A DNA stretch of 64,000 nucleotides from Burkholderia diffusa (lineage in GTDB: Bacteria > Pseudomonadota > Gammaproteobacteria > Burkholderiales > Burkholderiaceae), in assembly GCF_001718315.1 (NCBI RefSeq), contig NZ_CP013363.1:868001-932000 (forward strand). Reading direction: 5' to 3'. The position numbers and the translations under genes are program-made. Shown piece after piece: positions 28,417 through 36,720 of the stretch. Every line of letters begins with the position of its first letter. Position 1 is the stretch's first letter. The notes below the pieces were generated by a model. The model was not told the DNA's origin. It did not search any database and saw only the letters and a list, made by a program, of their open reading frames with translations.

Positions 28417-29361
28417 CTATTCCACCTTCACTTTCTCCCATCCGCCTACCTGCGGCGCCGCACACGCACGCAGGCACTCGATCGCGGCGGCCACGGCTGC
28501 GCGATTCGCGCTGTCGGGATGCCAGTACATCGATACCGCGCCCTGGCCCTCGAGCCGCATCGGCAGGATGCGGATCGCGTTCAACTGCTCGAAGCGCCGC
28601 GCGGCGCGATGCGACGCGACGCCCAGCAGGTCGGTGTTGTTCAGCAGCGTGAGGTTCAGGATCGACGAATTCGATTCGACGCAATGCGGCGGCTGCACGC
28701 GGCCGGCGGCCGTCAGCGCGACCTGCAGCGCGTTGTGCACGGGCGTGCCCGACGGCCAGACGATCCATGAGTAGGCCAGCACCTCGTCCCAGCCGACGGA
28801 GGTCGCGCCGACGAGCGGGTGATCCGGCCGTGCGACGAACACCACCGGATCGACGTACAGCGCTTCGGCGTGCAGGTGCGGATCGACGGACGCGGAGCCC
28901 GAGCGGCCGACGACGATGTCCAGTTCGCCGCGCGCGAGCTGCGGCATCAGCTGGTTCATCGTGCTCTCCGCGAGACGGACTTGCGCGCGCGGCATTCGCT
29001 TCAGCAACTGCGACACCGCGAGCGGCACCGTATCGGCGGCCGCGACGCCCGACGTGCCGATCATGACCAGGCCGCTGCCGCCTTCGCGCAGCGCGGCCAT
29101 GTCGTCGCGCGCGACGTCGAGCTGCGCCTCCACGCGGCGCGCGTGCTCGATCAGCGCGTCGCCGTAGGGCGTCGGCCGCAGCCCGCGCGCGTGCCGCTCG
29201 AACAGCGGCAGCCCGACATCCTCTTCCAGTTCCTTCAGCCATTTCGACAGCGCGGGCTGGGTCGTCGCGAGCGCCGCCGCCGACTGGCTCAGGTTGCCCG
29301 TGCTGGCCAGGCTCAGCAGTACCTGGAGGTGCCGCAATCGCAGCCGGTAGGTCCAGTCCAT
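28417..29361 (-). CDS. LysR family regulator of the gentisate cluster
   Basis: A 314-residue LysR regulator. The winged helix-turn-helix occupies residues 5-65 (LRLRHLQVLLSLASTGNLSQSAAALATTQPALSKWLKELE), and the effector-binding domain begins near VMIGTSGVAAADT. It is divergent from gentisate dioxygenase, the standard place for an activator responding to 3-hydroxybenzoate or gentisate. ATG 29361 has GGAG eight bases upstream. A further ATG at 29397 lies inside the inverted repeat that is probably its binding site, so the shorter start is preferred. It is convergent with the hydroxyproline operon and could in principle sense that substrate instead. Confidence 0.85.
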   Translation of the reverse strand: MDWTYRLRLRHLQVLLSLASTGNLSQSAAALATTQPALSKWLKELEEDVGLPLFERHARGLRPTPYGDALIEHARRVEAQLDVARDDMAALREGGSGLVMIGTSGVAAADTVPLAVSQLLKRMPRAQVRLAESTMNQLMPQLARGELDIVVGRSGSASVDPHLHAEALYVDPVVFVARPDHPLVGATSVGWDEVLAYSWIVWPSGTPVHNALQVALTAAGRVQPPHCVESNSSILNLTLLNNTDLLGVASHRAARRFEQLNAIRILPMRLEGQGAVSMYWHPDSANRAAVAAAIECLRACAAPQVGGWEKVKVE

Positions 29362-29388
29362 CGTGTGCTCCGCGTCGGATGGTATATC

Positions 29389-29415
29389 CGAAATCATATG
29401 GATTAGATGATTTCG
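29389..29415. promoter_or_regulatory. LysR binding site between regulator and gentisate dioxygenase genes
   Basis: Perfect nine-base arms CGAAATCAT and ATGATTTCG separated by nine bases, centred 124 bases before the gentisate dioxygenase start and 41 before the LysR start. Length and position fit a LysR recognition site. Confidence 0.65.
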
Positions 29416-29525
29416 CCATTTTACCGGGTATGTCTGCGTCGAATATAAATGGGCTAACGGACTGAAGCACGCGGTCCCCGACCCGACACAGCGCCGACCG
29501 CGATCGGCCGCCCCAAGGAGACATC

Positions 29526-30572
29526 ATGACCAGCCGACACCCGGATACGTCGCGCGCCGACTACTACGCACGGATCGCAGAACAGCGCCTCGCGCCATTG
29601 TGGGAGTCGCTGCACAACCTCGTGCCGAAGACGCCGCAACCGGCCGCACAGGCCGCGATCTGGAAGTACGCGCAGGTGCGTGACCTGGTGATGCAAGCCG
29701 GCGGCGTGATCAGCGCGGAAGAAGCCGTGCGCCGCGTGCTGGTGCTGGAGAACCCCGGGCTGCCCGGCAAGTCGAGCATGACGCCAAGCCTGTACGCGGG
29801 CCTGCAGTTGATCCTGCCGGGCGAGATCGCGCCGAGCCACCGGCATACGCAGTCGGCGTTGCGCTTCATCGTCGAGGGCAAGGGCGCGTGGACCGCGGTG
29901 AACGGCGAGCGCGCGACGATGCATCCGGGCGACTTCATCATCACGCCATCGTGGGCGTGGCACGACCACGGCAACCCGTCTGCGGAAGACGGCGGCGAGG
30001 CGGTCGTGTGGCTCGACGGGCTCGACATTCCGCTCGTCGGGAGCCTCGATGCGGGCTTCGCGGAGAATTATCCGGAGGCCGAGCAGCCCGTCAGCCGCGC
30101 GGAAGGCGACAGCTTCGCACGCTTCGGCCACAACATGGTGCCGGTGCGCCATCGCGCGAGCGATCCGACGTCGCCGGTGTTCAGCTATCCGTACGCACGC
30201 ACCCGCGAGGCTCTCGACACGCTGTACCGCAACGGTGAACTCGACGCGTGGGACGGCGTGAAGCTGCGCTACGTGAATCCCGCGACGGGCGGCTGGCCGA
30301 TGCCGACGATCGCAACCTTCATGCAGTTCCTGCCGGCCGGCTTCGACGGCCGCACGTATCGCAGCACCGACGCGACGATTTACTGCGTCGTCGAAGGTAG
30401 CGGCATCGCGCGCATCGGCGGCGACGCGTTCGCATTCGAGCCGCACGACATCTTCGTCGCGCCGTCGTGGGCGCCGGTGCGGCTGGCGGCCTCGTCCGAC
30501 TCCGTGTTGTTCAGCTATTCAGACCGACCTGTGTTGTCCGCGCTGAACCTCCTGCGCGAAGCGCGCGAGTGA
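29526..30572 (+). CDS. Gentisate 1,2-dioxygenase
   Basis: A 348-residue bicupin Fe(II) ring-cleavage enzyme that opens gentisate to maleylpyruvate. The iron ligands are His105 and His107 in [13 protein letters not shown] and His146 in WAWHDHGN, matching the known His104/106/145 set. A second cupin without the full ligand set occupies the C-terminal half ([17 protein letters not shown]...[12 protein letters not shown]). GGAG precedes the ATG. First gene of the five-gene 3-hydroxybenzoate operon, divergent from the LysR gene. Confidence 0.95.
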   Translation: MTSRHPDTSRADYYARIAEQRLAPLWESLHNLVPKTPQPAAQAAIWKYAQVRDLVMQAGGVISAEEAVRRVLVLENPGLPGKSSMTPSLYAGLQLILPGEIAPSHRHTQSALRFIVEGKGAWTAVNGERATMHPGDFIITPSWAWHDHGNPSAEDGGEAVVWLDGLDIPLVGSLDAGFAENYPEAEQPVSRAEGDSFARFGHNMVPVRHRASDPTSPVFSYPYARTREALDTLYRNGELDAWDGVKLRYVNPATGGWPMPTIATFMQFLPAGFDGRTYRSTDATIYCVVEGSGIARIGGDAFAFEPHDIFVAPSWAPVRLAASSDSVLFSYSDRPVLSALNLLREARE

Positions 30573-30671
30573 CGCCGCCGGTCCCCCCGATTTTTCCGAT
30601 ATCCCCGATTCGTCCGATGCGCCGCCAAGGCGGCGCGCGTTCATTCCTTCTTGTCTACGCTGGAGCCGTTC

Positions 30672-31370
30672 ATGACATACGTTTTCCCGCCTGAAGCGCC
30701 GGTGGCGCTTCCCGTCGCCGGCAGCGACGCCCGCTTCGCGGTCCGCCGCGTGTACTGCGTCGGCCGCAACTACGCGGCCCACGCGCGCGAAATGGGCTTC
30801 GATCCCGATCGCGAACCGCCGTTCTTCTTCTGCAAACCGGCCGACTCGATCGTGCCGGTCGCCTACGGCGAAACGCTCGATCTGGCGTATCCGTCGCAGA
30901 CGCGGAACTACCACTACGAAGCCGAACTTGTCGCGATGATTGGCAAGGGCGGCTCCGACATTCCGCTCGAACGCGCGCTCGAGCACGTGTGGGGGTATGC
31001 CGTCGGACTCGACATGACGCGCCGCGACCTGCAGATGAAGATGCGCGAGATGGGCCGGCCGTGGGAAATCGGCAAGGCGTTCGATCGTTCCGCGCCGATC
31101 GGCCCCGTGCATCCGGCGAGCGAGGTCGGTCACTTCGAGCAGGCCGGCCTGTGGCTGACGGTCAACGGCGCGACGAAGCAGAAGAGCGACGTGTCGCACC
31201 TGATCTGGTCGGTTGCCGAAACCGTGGCCGACCTGTCGAAGTTCTTCCGCCTCGAACCGGGCGACGTGATCTTCACCGGCACGCCGGAAGGCGTCGGCGC
31301 GGTGGTCAAGGGCGACGTGATGAAGGTCGGCGTCGAGCGTCTCGGCGAGCTGGCCGTTCGTGTGGTCTGA
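30672..31370 (+). CDS. nagK: Fumarylpyruvate hydrolase (FAH family)
   Basis: A 232-residue fumarylacetoacetate-hydrolase-family enzyme that splits fumarylpyruvate into fumarate and pyruvate. Family marks are VYCVGRNYAAHAREMG, FFCKPADSIVP, the metal-binding YHYEAELVAMIG with its two Glu, and GDVIFTGTPEGVGAV. ATG 30672 has GGAG seven bases upstream; an upstream TTG at 30651 is less likely. It follows gentisate dioxygenase by 99 bases and precedes the isomerase, which makes gentisate catabolism rather than tyrosine catabolism the role. Confidence 0.92.
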   Translation: MTYVFPPEAPVALPVAGSDARFAVRRVYCVGRNYAAHAREMGFDPDREPPFFFCKPADSIVPVAYGETLDLAYPSQTRNYHYEAELVAMIGKGGSDIPLERALEHVWGYAVGLDMTRRDLQMKMREMGRPWEIGKAFDRSAPIGPVHPASEVGHFEQAGLWLTVNGATKQKSDVSHLIWSVAETVADLSKFFRLEPGDVIFTGTPEGVGAVVKGDVMKVGVERLGELAVRVV

Positions 31371-31404
31371 CGCGCGTTTCTCGATTTCCTCGAAAGGTCA
31401 CATC

Positions 31405-32046
31405 GTGCAACTGCATAGCTTCTTCAACAGTTCGACCTCCTATCGGGTGCGCATCGCGCTCGCGCTGAAAGGACTGCCGTACGACACGCTGCCCGTGAAC
31501 ATCCGCACGGGCGAGCATCGCGAGGCCGACTACGTCGCGCGGGTGAACCCGTCGGCGTCGGTGCCGGCGCTGGTCGACGGCGATTTCCGTCTCGGGCAGT
31601 CGCTGGCGATCATCGACTACCTCGATCAGATTCATCCGGTACCGCGGCTGATTCCGCTGGAGCCTCGGCGGCGCGCTCGCGTGCTGGAACTCGCGATGCT
31701 GATCGCGTGCGACATCCATCCGGTCAACAACCTGCGCGTGCTGCGCTACCTCGACAGCGAGCTGCAGGTCACACCGCAGCAGAAGACGGCCTGGTACCGG
31801 CACTGGATCGCGGAAGGCATGGCTGGCGTCGAGCGCCTGCTCGCTCGCGCGGACACGGGCCCGTGGTGTTTCGGCGATGCGCCGACGCTCGCCGACGTCT
31901 GCCTGGTGCCGCAGGTCGCGAACGCGCTGCGGATGGATTGCGACCTGAGCGCGTATCCGCGCAGCCTCGCGGTTCATGAACACGCGCGGCGCGATCCGGC
32001 GTTCGATGCGGCGCAGCCGCGGCGGCAACCGGACTACGTCGCGTAA
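31405..32046 (+). CDS. nagL: Maleylpyruvate isomerase (zeta-class GST)
   Basis: A 213-residue glutathione-S-transferase-fold enzyme that isomerises maleylpyruvate to fumarylpyruvate. The active-site loop FFNSSTSYRVRIALALKGL (residues 5-23) is the zeta-class motif, with Thr where maleylacetoacetate isomerases usually have Cys (SSCS). NPSASVPALVDGDFRLGQSLAIIDYL follows. Start is GTG 31405 with AAAGG upstream; a frame open to 31360 overlaps the hydrolase gene. Glutathione-dependent by homology. Fits between the dioxygenase and hydrolase steps. Confidence 0.88.
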   Translation: MQLHSFFNSSTSYRVRIALALKGLPYDTLPVNIRTGEHREADYVARVNPSASVPALVDGDFRLGQSLAIIDYLDQIHPVPRLIPLEPRRRARVLELAMLIACDIHPVNNLRVLRYLDSELQVTPQQKTAWYRHWIAEGMAGVERLLARADTGPWCFGDAPTLADVCLVPQVANALRMDCDLSAYPRSLAVHEHARRDPAFDAAQPRRQPDYVA

Positions 32047-32065
32047 CACGAAGCAGGAGACAGAC

Positions 32066-33274
32066 ATGGGCGAGACAAACAATATGGGCCGACGCGTACT
32101 CGTGATCGGCGGCGGCATCGGCGGGCTCGCGACGGCGCTGGCGCTCGCGCGCCAGGGCATTCGCGTGAGGCTGCTCGAGCAAGCCGCGCAAATCGGCGAG
32201 ATCGGCGCGGGCATCCAGCTCGCCGCGAATGCGTTCAATGCGCTCGACGCACTGGGCGTAGGCGAGGCCGCGCGCGGCCGCGCGGTGTTCACCGACCGGC
32301 TGCAACTGATGGATGCGGTCGATGCGCGGGAAGTCGCGTGCATCGATACGGGCGCCGCATATCGCGAACGCTTCGGCAACCCGTATGCGGTGATCCATCG
32401 CGCGGACATCCACCTGTCGATCTACGAGGCGGTCAAGGATCATCCGCTGATCGAATTCCGGACCAGCACGCAGGTGTGCGGGTTCGAGCAGGACGGCAAC
32501 GGCGTGACCGTGATCGACCAGCACGGCGAGCGTTATCGCGCGGACGCGGTGATCGGCTGCGACGGCGTGAAGTCCGCGATCCGGCAGACGCTGATCGGCG
32601 ATGCGCATCGCGTGACGGGACACGTCGTGTACCGCGCGGTCGTCGACGTCGACAACATGCCGACGGATCTGCAGATCAATGCGCCGGTCGTCTGGGCCGG
32701 CCCGCATTGCCATCTCGTCCACTACCCGCTGCGCGGCGGACGGCAATACAACCTGGTCGTCACGTTCCACAGCCGCGAGCAGGAAACCTGGGGCGTGCGC
32801 GACGGCAGCAAGGATGAGGTGCTGTCGTACTTCGACGGCATTCACCCGCTGCCGAAGCAGATGCTCGACCGGCCGACGTCGTGGAAGCGCTGGGCGACCG
32901 CCGATCGCGACTCGGTCGACCGCTGGAGCGCGGGCCGCGCGACGGTGCTCGGCGACGCCGCCCATCCGATGACGCAATACATCGCGCAGGGCGCGTGCCA
33001 GGCGCTCGAGGATGCGGTGACGCTCGGCGCGGCCGTCGCGCAGCACGACGGCGACTTCGAGGCCGCGTTCGCGCTGTACGAACGCGTGCGGATTCCGCGC
33101 ACCGCGCGCGTGCTGTATTCGGCGCGCGAGATGGGGCGGATCTATCACGCGAAGGGCGTCGAGCGGCAGGTGCGCAATGCGCTTTGGGTCGGACGCACGC
33201 AGGCGCAGTTCTACGACGCGCTCGAGTGGCTGCACGGCTGGCGTGCGGAGGATTGCCTGAAGACCGTCGCCTGA
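32066..33274 (+). CDS. 3-hydroxybenzoate 6-hydroxylase (FAD monooxygenase)
   Basis: A 402-residue group A flavoprotein monooxygenase that makes gentisate from 3-hydroxybenzoate. The FAD dinucleotide site is VLVIGGGIGGLATALAL; the NADPH/FAD DG motif is AVIGCDGVKSAIR; the ribityl-binding motif is TVLGDAAHPMTQYIAQGAC. The family also includes salicylate hydroxylases, but the gentisate ring-cleavage and AAHS transporter neighbours favour 3-hydroxybenzoate. ATG 32066 has GGAGA seven bases upstream, 20 bases after the isomerase stop. Confidence 0.88.
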   Translation: MGETNNMGRRVLVIGGGIGGLATALALARQGIRVRLLEQAAQIGEIGAGIQLAANAFNALDALGVGEAARGRAVFTDRLQLMDAVDAREVACIDTGAAYRERFGNPYAVIHRADIHLSIYEAVKDHPLIEFRTSTQVCGFEQDGNGVTVIDQHGERYRADAVIGCDGVKSAIRQTLIGDAHRVTGHVVYRAVVDVDNMPTDLQINAPVVWAGPHCHLVHYPLRGGRQYNLVVTFHSREQETWGVRDGSKDEVLSYFDGIHPLPKQMLDRPTSWKRWATADRDSVDRWSAGRATVLGDAAHPMTQYIAQGACQALEDAVTLGAAVAQHDGDFEAAFALYERVRIPRTARVLYSAREMGRIYHAKGVERQVRNALWVGRTQAQFYDALEWLHGWRAEDCLKTVA

Positions 33275-33350
33275 CGCGCTTCAGCCCGGATCCGGCGGCG
33301 CGCCTTCCAACGACATCGCGCGCGACCGCCTTCATGGAGGAGACATCATC

Positions 33351-34712
33351 ATGGCCGATACGCTGTCCATCGACGTCAGCGAATGGATCGACCGGCATCG
33401 CGTTGCGCCGTTTCAGGCCGCGATCGTCATGCTGTGCTTCCTGATCGTCGCAATCGACGGTTTCGACACGGCATCGATCGGGTTCATCGCTCCCGTCATT
33501 CGCTCGGAATGGGGCCTGTCGCCCGCACAGCTCGCGCCGGTATTCGGCGCGGGGCTCGCCGGGCTGATGGCCGGCGAGCTCGTGTTCGGGCCGTTCGGCG
33601 ACCGGTTCGGCCGCAAGCGCCTGTTGCTCGCCTGTGTCGCGTGCTTCGGTATCGCGAGTGCGGCGTCGGCCAGCGCGGGCGGCTTGACCGAACTGATCGC
33701 ATGGCGCTTCGTGACCGGCCTCGGGCTCGGCGGCGCGATGCCGAACGCGATCACGCTGACGTCCGAGTATTGCCCCGCGCGGCGGCGCTCGCTGCTCGTG
33801 ACGACGATGTTCTGCGGCTTCACGATCGGCTCCGCGCTTGGCGGGCTCGCGGCCGCGTCGCTGATCGAACGCGACGGCTGGCGCGCGGTGCTCGTCGTCG
33901 GCGGTGTCGCGCCGCTGCTGCTTCTGCCGATGCTCGCGTGGCGACTGCCGGAGTCGGTGCGCTACCTCGTCAACACCGGCGCGCCGCGCGAGCGGATCGC
34001 GGCGATGCTCGCGCGCATCGCACCGGACCCGCATCTCGCGCACGCGTCGTTCGTCGCGCCGCGCGGCAAGCCGGCCGGGTCGCCGCTCGGCCGACTGTTC
34101 GCCGCCGACCTGCTGCGCGGCACGCTGCTGCTATGGCTGACCTTCTTCATGAGCCTGCTCGTCATCTACCTGCTGTCGAGCTGGCTGCCGACGTTGTTGC
34201 GCACGACCGGCGCGACGCTGCAGACGGCCGCGCGCGTGACCGCGATGTTCCAGGTCGGCGGCACGCTCGGCGCGATCGTGCTCGGCTGGCTGATGGACCG
34301 CTTCGATCCGCAGCGCGTGCTCGCGTGCAGCTATGCGGCGGCGGGTGTGTTCGTCGCGGCCATCGGGGTGCTGGCCGCATCGCCGGTGGGCGCGGCACTG
34401 GCCGTGTTCGCGGCCGGGTTCTGCGTGTCGGGCTCGCAGGTCGGCGCGAACGCGCTGTCGGCCGCGTTCTATCCGACCGAATGCCGAACCACGGGCGTGA
34501 GCTGGGCGAACGGGATCGGCCGGGGCGGGTCCGTCGTCGGCTCGATGGCGGGCGGCGCGATGCTAGCGATGGGGCTGCCGTTGTCGACGGCATTCGCATT
34601 CGTCGCGGTGCCGTGCGTGATTGCCGGGATCGCGGTGCTGGTGCTCGGCGCGGTGCGGGCCGGCGCGAAGCGTACGGCGGCAGCCGACGCGATTGCCGGC
34701 GAGCAGGCATAG
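33351..34712 (+). CDS. AAHS family aromatic acid:H+ symporter (3-hydroxybenzoate uptake)
   Basis: A 453-residue, 12-helix major facilitator of the aromatic acid symporter group (PcaK, BenK, MhbT). The helix-1 motif AIDGFDTASIGFIAP carries the conserved Asp, and the loop 2-3 motif GPFGDRFGRKRLLL the family's DR-RK pattern. It ends the 3-hydroxybenzoate operon, making uptake of 3-hydroxybenzoate (or gentisate) the likely role. The gap of 76 bases to the hydroxylase holds GGAGGAG as ribosome site. Confidence 0.9.
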   Translation: MADTLSIDVSEWIDRHRVAPFQAAIVMLCFLIVAIDGFDTASIGFIAPVIRSEWGLSPAQLAPVFGAGLAGLMAGELVFGPFGDRFGRKRLLLACVACFGIASAASASAGGLTELIAWRFVTGLGLGGAMPNAITLTSEYCPARRRSLLVTTMFCGFTIGSALGGLAAASLIERDGWRAVLVVGGVAPLLLLPMLAWRLPESVRYLVNTGAPRERIAAMLARIAPDPHLAHASFVAPRGKPAGSPLGRLFAADLLRGTLLLWLTFFMSLLVIYLLSSWLPTLLRTTGATLQTAARVTAMFQVGGTLGAIVLGWLMDRFDPQRVLACSYAAAGVFVAAIGVLAASPVGAALAVFAAGFCVSGSQVGANALSAAFYPTECRTTGVSWANGIGRGGSVVGSMAGGAMLAMGLPLSTAFAFVAVPCVIAGIAVLVLGAVRAGAKRTAAADAIAGEQA

Positions 34713-34780
34713 CGTGGGCAGGGGGCGGCCATTGCCGATGGTGCCGTCTTTCGACGAAACCGAACGAAAGTATGCATCAA

Positions 34781-34805
34781 CGATATATAAATGTATATAA
34801 TATCG
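34781..34805. promoter_or_regulatory. AT-rich palindrome, probable ArsR/BigR operator
   Basis: CGATAT...ATATCG around a TATA-rich core, 28 bases before the ArsR-type gene, in an otherwise GC-rich sequence. AT-rich palindromes of this kind are bound by BigR/YgaV regulators; it also overlaps the only good -10-like sequences. Confidence 0.6.
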
Positions 34806-34832
34806 TTTCGTTAATCGAATGCCGTTACCCTC

Positions 34833-35183
34833 ATGAACGCCGACTCTTCCACCGGGCTGCCCGAGCCCGACCAGATGCGCGCCGCTGCCGAATCGGCGTG
34901 CGCGCTGCTCAAGGTGCTGTCCAATCCTGACCGGTTGCTGCTGCTGTGCGAGCTGTCGCAGGGCGAACGCTGCGTGAGCGATCTCGAGGCGCGCCTGGAT
35001 ATCCGCCAGCCGACGCTGTCGCAGCAGCTCGGCGTGTTGCGGGACAACGCATTGGTCCGCACGCGCCGTGAAGGCAAGAACATCCACTATTCGCTCGACA
35101 GCCCGGCCGTGATCGCGGTGATGGGCGTGCTGTACGAGCAGTTCTGCGGCGCGGCCGCGAAGGGGGCGCGCCATGCAGCTTGA
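34833..35183 (+). CDS. ArsR family persulfide-sensing regulator (BigR/SqrR-like)
   Basis: A 116-residue ArsR winged-helix protein. The recognition helix lies around DIRQPTLSQQLGVLRDNALV (residues 56-75), followed by the wing TRREGKNIHYSL. Cys47 (GERCVSDLE) and Cys105 (YEQFCG) sit at the places of the two cysteines that form a disulfide or polysulfide bridge in BigR and SqrR; the metal-binding CxC motif of ArsR/SmtB is absent. The downstream YeeE/YedE genes strengthen a sulfur role: it would repress them until sulfide or persulfide builds up. Its 3' end overlaps the next gene by 11 bases. Confidence 0.85.
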   Translation: MNADSSTGLPEPDQMRAAAESACALLKVLSNPDRLLLLCELSQGERCVSDLEARLDIRQPTLSQQLGVLRDNALVRTRREGKNIHYSLDSPAVIAVMGVLYEQFCGAAAKGARHAA

Positions 35184-35607
35184 CGTGCTTCATTTCACGC
35201 CGTGGCTGTCGCTTGCAGGCGGTGTGCTGATCGGGCTTGCGGCTGCGTGGCTCGTTGCGTTCAACGGGCGGATCGCCGGGATCAGCGGCATCGTCGGCGG
35301 CTTGCTGACGGCCGGTGCAACCGAGCGCGACTGGCGTGCCGCATTCGTCGCCGGGCTGATCGCCGCGCCGCTGATGATGCGTATCGCCGGCGCCGCCGCG
35401 GCGCCGCAGGTCGATGCGGGCTGGGGCGAGCTGCTGGCGGCCGGCCTGCTGGTCGGGATCGGCACGCGCTATGCGGGCGGATGCACGAGCGGTCACGGCG
35501 TCTGCGGTCTGTCGCGCGGTGCGGGGAGATCGATCGTCGCGACGGCGGTGTTCATGGTCGCGGGTTTTGCGACAGTATTCGTGCGACGTCACGTGATCGG
35601 AGGCTGA
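35173..35607 (+). CDS. pmpA: YeeE/YedE family sulfur-compound transport protein, first half
   Basis: A 144-residue membrane protein with about four helices. The family motif GIGTRYAGGCTSGHGVCGLSRG (residues 96-117; two conserved Cys) lies before the last helix. YeeE/YedE proteins such as TsuA move thiosulfate or other sulfur species via cysteine contacts. Here, as in PmpA/PmpB systems, the fold is split over two genes, and this is the N-terminal-type half. Start at 35173 overlaps the regulator gene's end. Symbol given by family and arrangement only. Confidence 0.8.
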   Translation: MQLDVLHFTPWLSLAGGVLIGLAAAWLVAFNGRIAGISGIVGGLLTAGATERDWRAAFVAGLIAAPLMMRIAGAAAAPQVDAGWGELLAAGLLVGIGTRYAGGCTSGHGVCGLSRGAGRSIVATAVFMVAGFATVFVRRHVIGG

Positions 35608-35608
35608 C

Positions 35609-36031
35609 ATGCAGGCAGGATTCGCGTTTCTGGCGGGGCTGCTGTTCGGCGCCGGCCTCATCGTGTCGGGGTTGGCCAACCCGCAGAAGGTACTCGGTTT
35701 TCTCGACCTGGCAGGCCGCTGGGATCCGTCACTTGCATTCGTGATGGCCGGCGCGATCGGCGTTGCCGGGTTCGCGTTTGCTTGGGCGAAGCGTCGGACG
35801 AGGTCGTTGCTCGGTCTGCCGATCCATTGGCCGGCCGCGCGGACGATTACCGTGCGCCTCGTCGCCGGGAGCGCCGTGTTCGGCATCGGCTGGGGGCTTG
35901 CCGGGTTCTGCCCTGGGCCGGCAATCGTGTCGATCGGACTCGGGTCGGTCAAGGGCATCGCTTTCGTCGTCGCGATGCTGATCGGAATGGCGTTGTTCGA
36001 GTGGATCGAGCGGGCGCGGCAGGGGCGGTAG
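35609..36031 (+). CDS. pmpB: YeeE/YedE family (DUF6691) protein, second half
   Basis: A 140-residue membrane protein with about four helices, starting one base after the first half's stop. LFGAGLIVSGLANPQKVLGFLD at 12-33 and GLAGFCPGPAIVSIG near 100, with its Cys, are the DUF6691 signatures. It would pair with the preceding protein to make the complete pore. The three-gene unit (regulator plus two halves) is compact and looks like a sulfide-responsive import or detoxification system; no sulfur dioxygenase or rhodanese gene is next to it. Confidence 0.8.
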   Translation: MQAGFAFLAGLLFGAGLIVSGLANPQKVLGFLDLAGRWDPSLAFVMAGAIGVAGFAFAWAKRRTRSLLGLPIHWPAARTITVRLVAGSAVFGIGWGLAGFCPGPAIVSIGLGSVKGIAFVVAMLIGMALFEWIERARQGR

Positions 36032-36176
36032 CTCGGTGGAGTTGTCGCGATCGAAATTGTCGACCCGACCGAGTCGATCCGGCGCGGTGCCGGGGCCGGG
36101 GCAAGATCGCGCTCGTTGCCCAGGCGGGTAACGCGCCGATCACATGACGACACCGGCGGCGGTGCGAGCCGCCGCG

Positions 36177-36527
36177 TCAGGGTTGCTCGCGCACATGCCG
36201 CTCGCCGAGCAATTGCGCGCACACCCGGCGCAGCCGTGCGCGCCACGTCGCGAACACGCTGGACCGGGCAGCGGGTTCCGCGACGGTCGCGGCGACTGGC
36301 CTGCCACCCCCTGCGGACAATGCCACGTGACCGGCCGTCTCGATCGTCACGCATTCGCCTTCGTCGAGCATGCGGCGAACGTAATGCGGCGTATCGGGCA
36401 GCCAGTCGAGCCCGCCGTGACGCAACGTGACCGCGAGCGCGCCGTCGAGCACGACGATCTGGCTACCCTTGTCGAACCACGCAAAGTGGCTTTGCCCGGC
36501 GTCGAGCCGGATGTCTTGCGTCCGCAT
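36177..36527 (-). CDS. DUF2917 domain protein
   Basis: A 116-residue protein matching the DUF2917 pattern common in Burkholderia: an N-terminal beta-rich part (DIRLDAGQSHFAWFDKGSQIVVLDGALAVTLRH) resembling a small cupin-like sandwich, followed by LDEGECVTIETAGHVALSAG and a basic tail. Function is not known. ATG 36527 has AAGGAC upstream and begins just before the conserved part; an upstream frame to 36581 adds no similarity. It is divergent from the MocR-type gene across 193 bases containing repeated half-sites, so it could be a target of that regulator. Confidence 0.7.
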   Translation of the reverse strand: MRTQDIRLDAGQSHFAWFDKGSQIVVLDGALAVTLRHGGLDWLPDTPHYVRRMLDEGECVTIETAGHVALSAGGGRPVAATVAEPAARSSVFATWRARLRRVCAQLLGERHVREQP

Positions 36528-36609
36528 GGCGAGTCCTTTTCCCGGTTGCGAGGCCCGGCGATGGCGGGCAACAGCGTGCAATCAGATTAGGGAAACAGGT
36601 GCGGGCAGG

Positions 36610-36690
36610 ACAGATTCAGGGGACGGGAATCTGTTGCGGTGCAGGCGACGATTTCGGTCATCTGTATCGGTGGGTTTCCCCTGAATCTGT
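36610..36690. promoter_or_regulatory. Three half-sites in front of the MocR-type gene
   Basis: ACAGATTC (36610-36617) faces GAATCTGT (36627-36634) across nine bases, and a second GAATCTGT lies at 36683-36690. The first and last also form a perfect 14-base inverted repeat (36610-36623 with 36677-36690). MocR regulators typically bind repeated half-sites upstream of themselves and a divergent target. Confidence 0.65.
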
Positions 36691-36720
36691 ATCTGGCGTG
36701 CGCTGGGGCGCGCGGGCACG

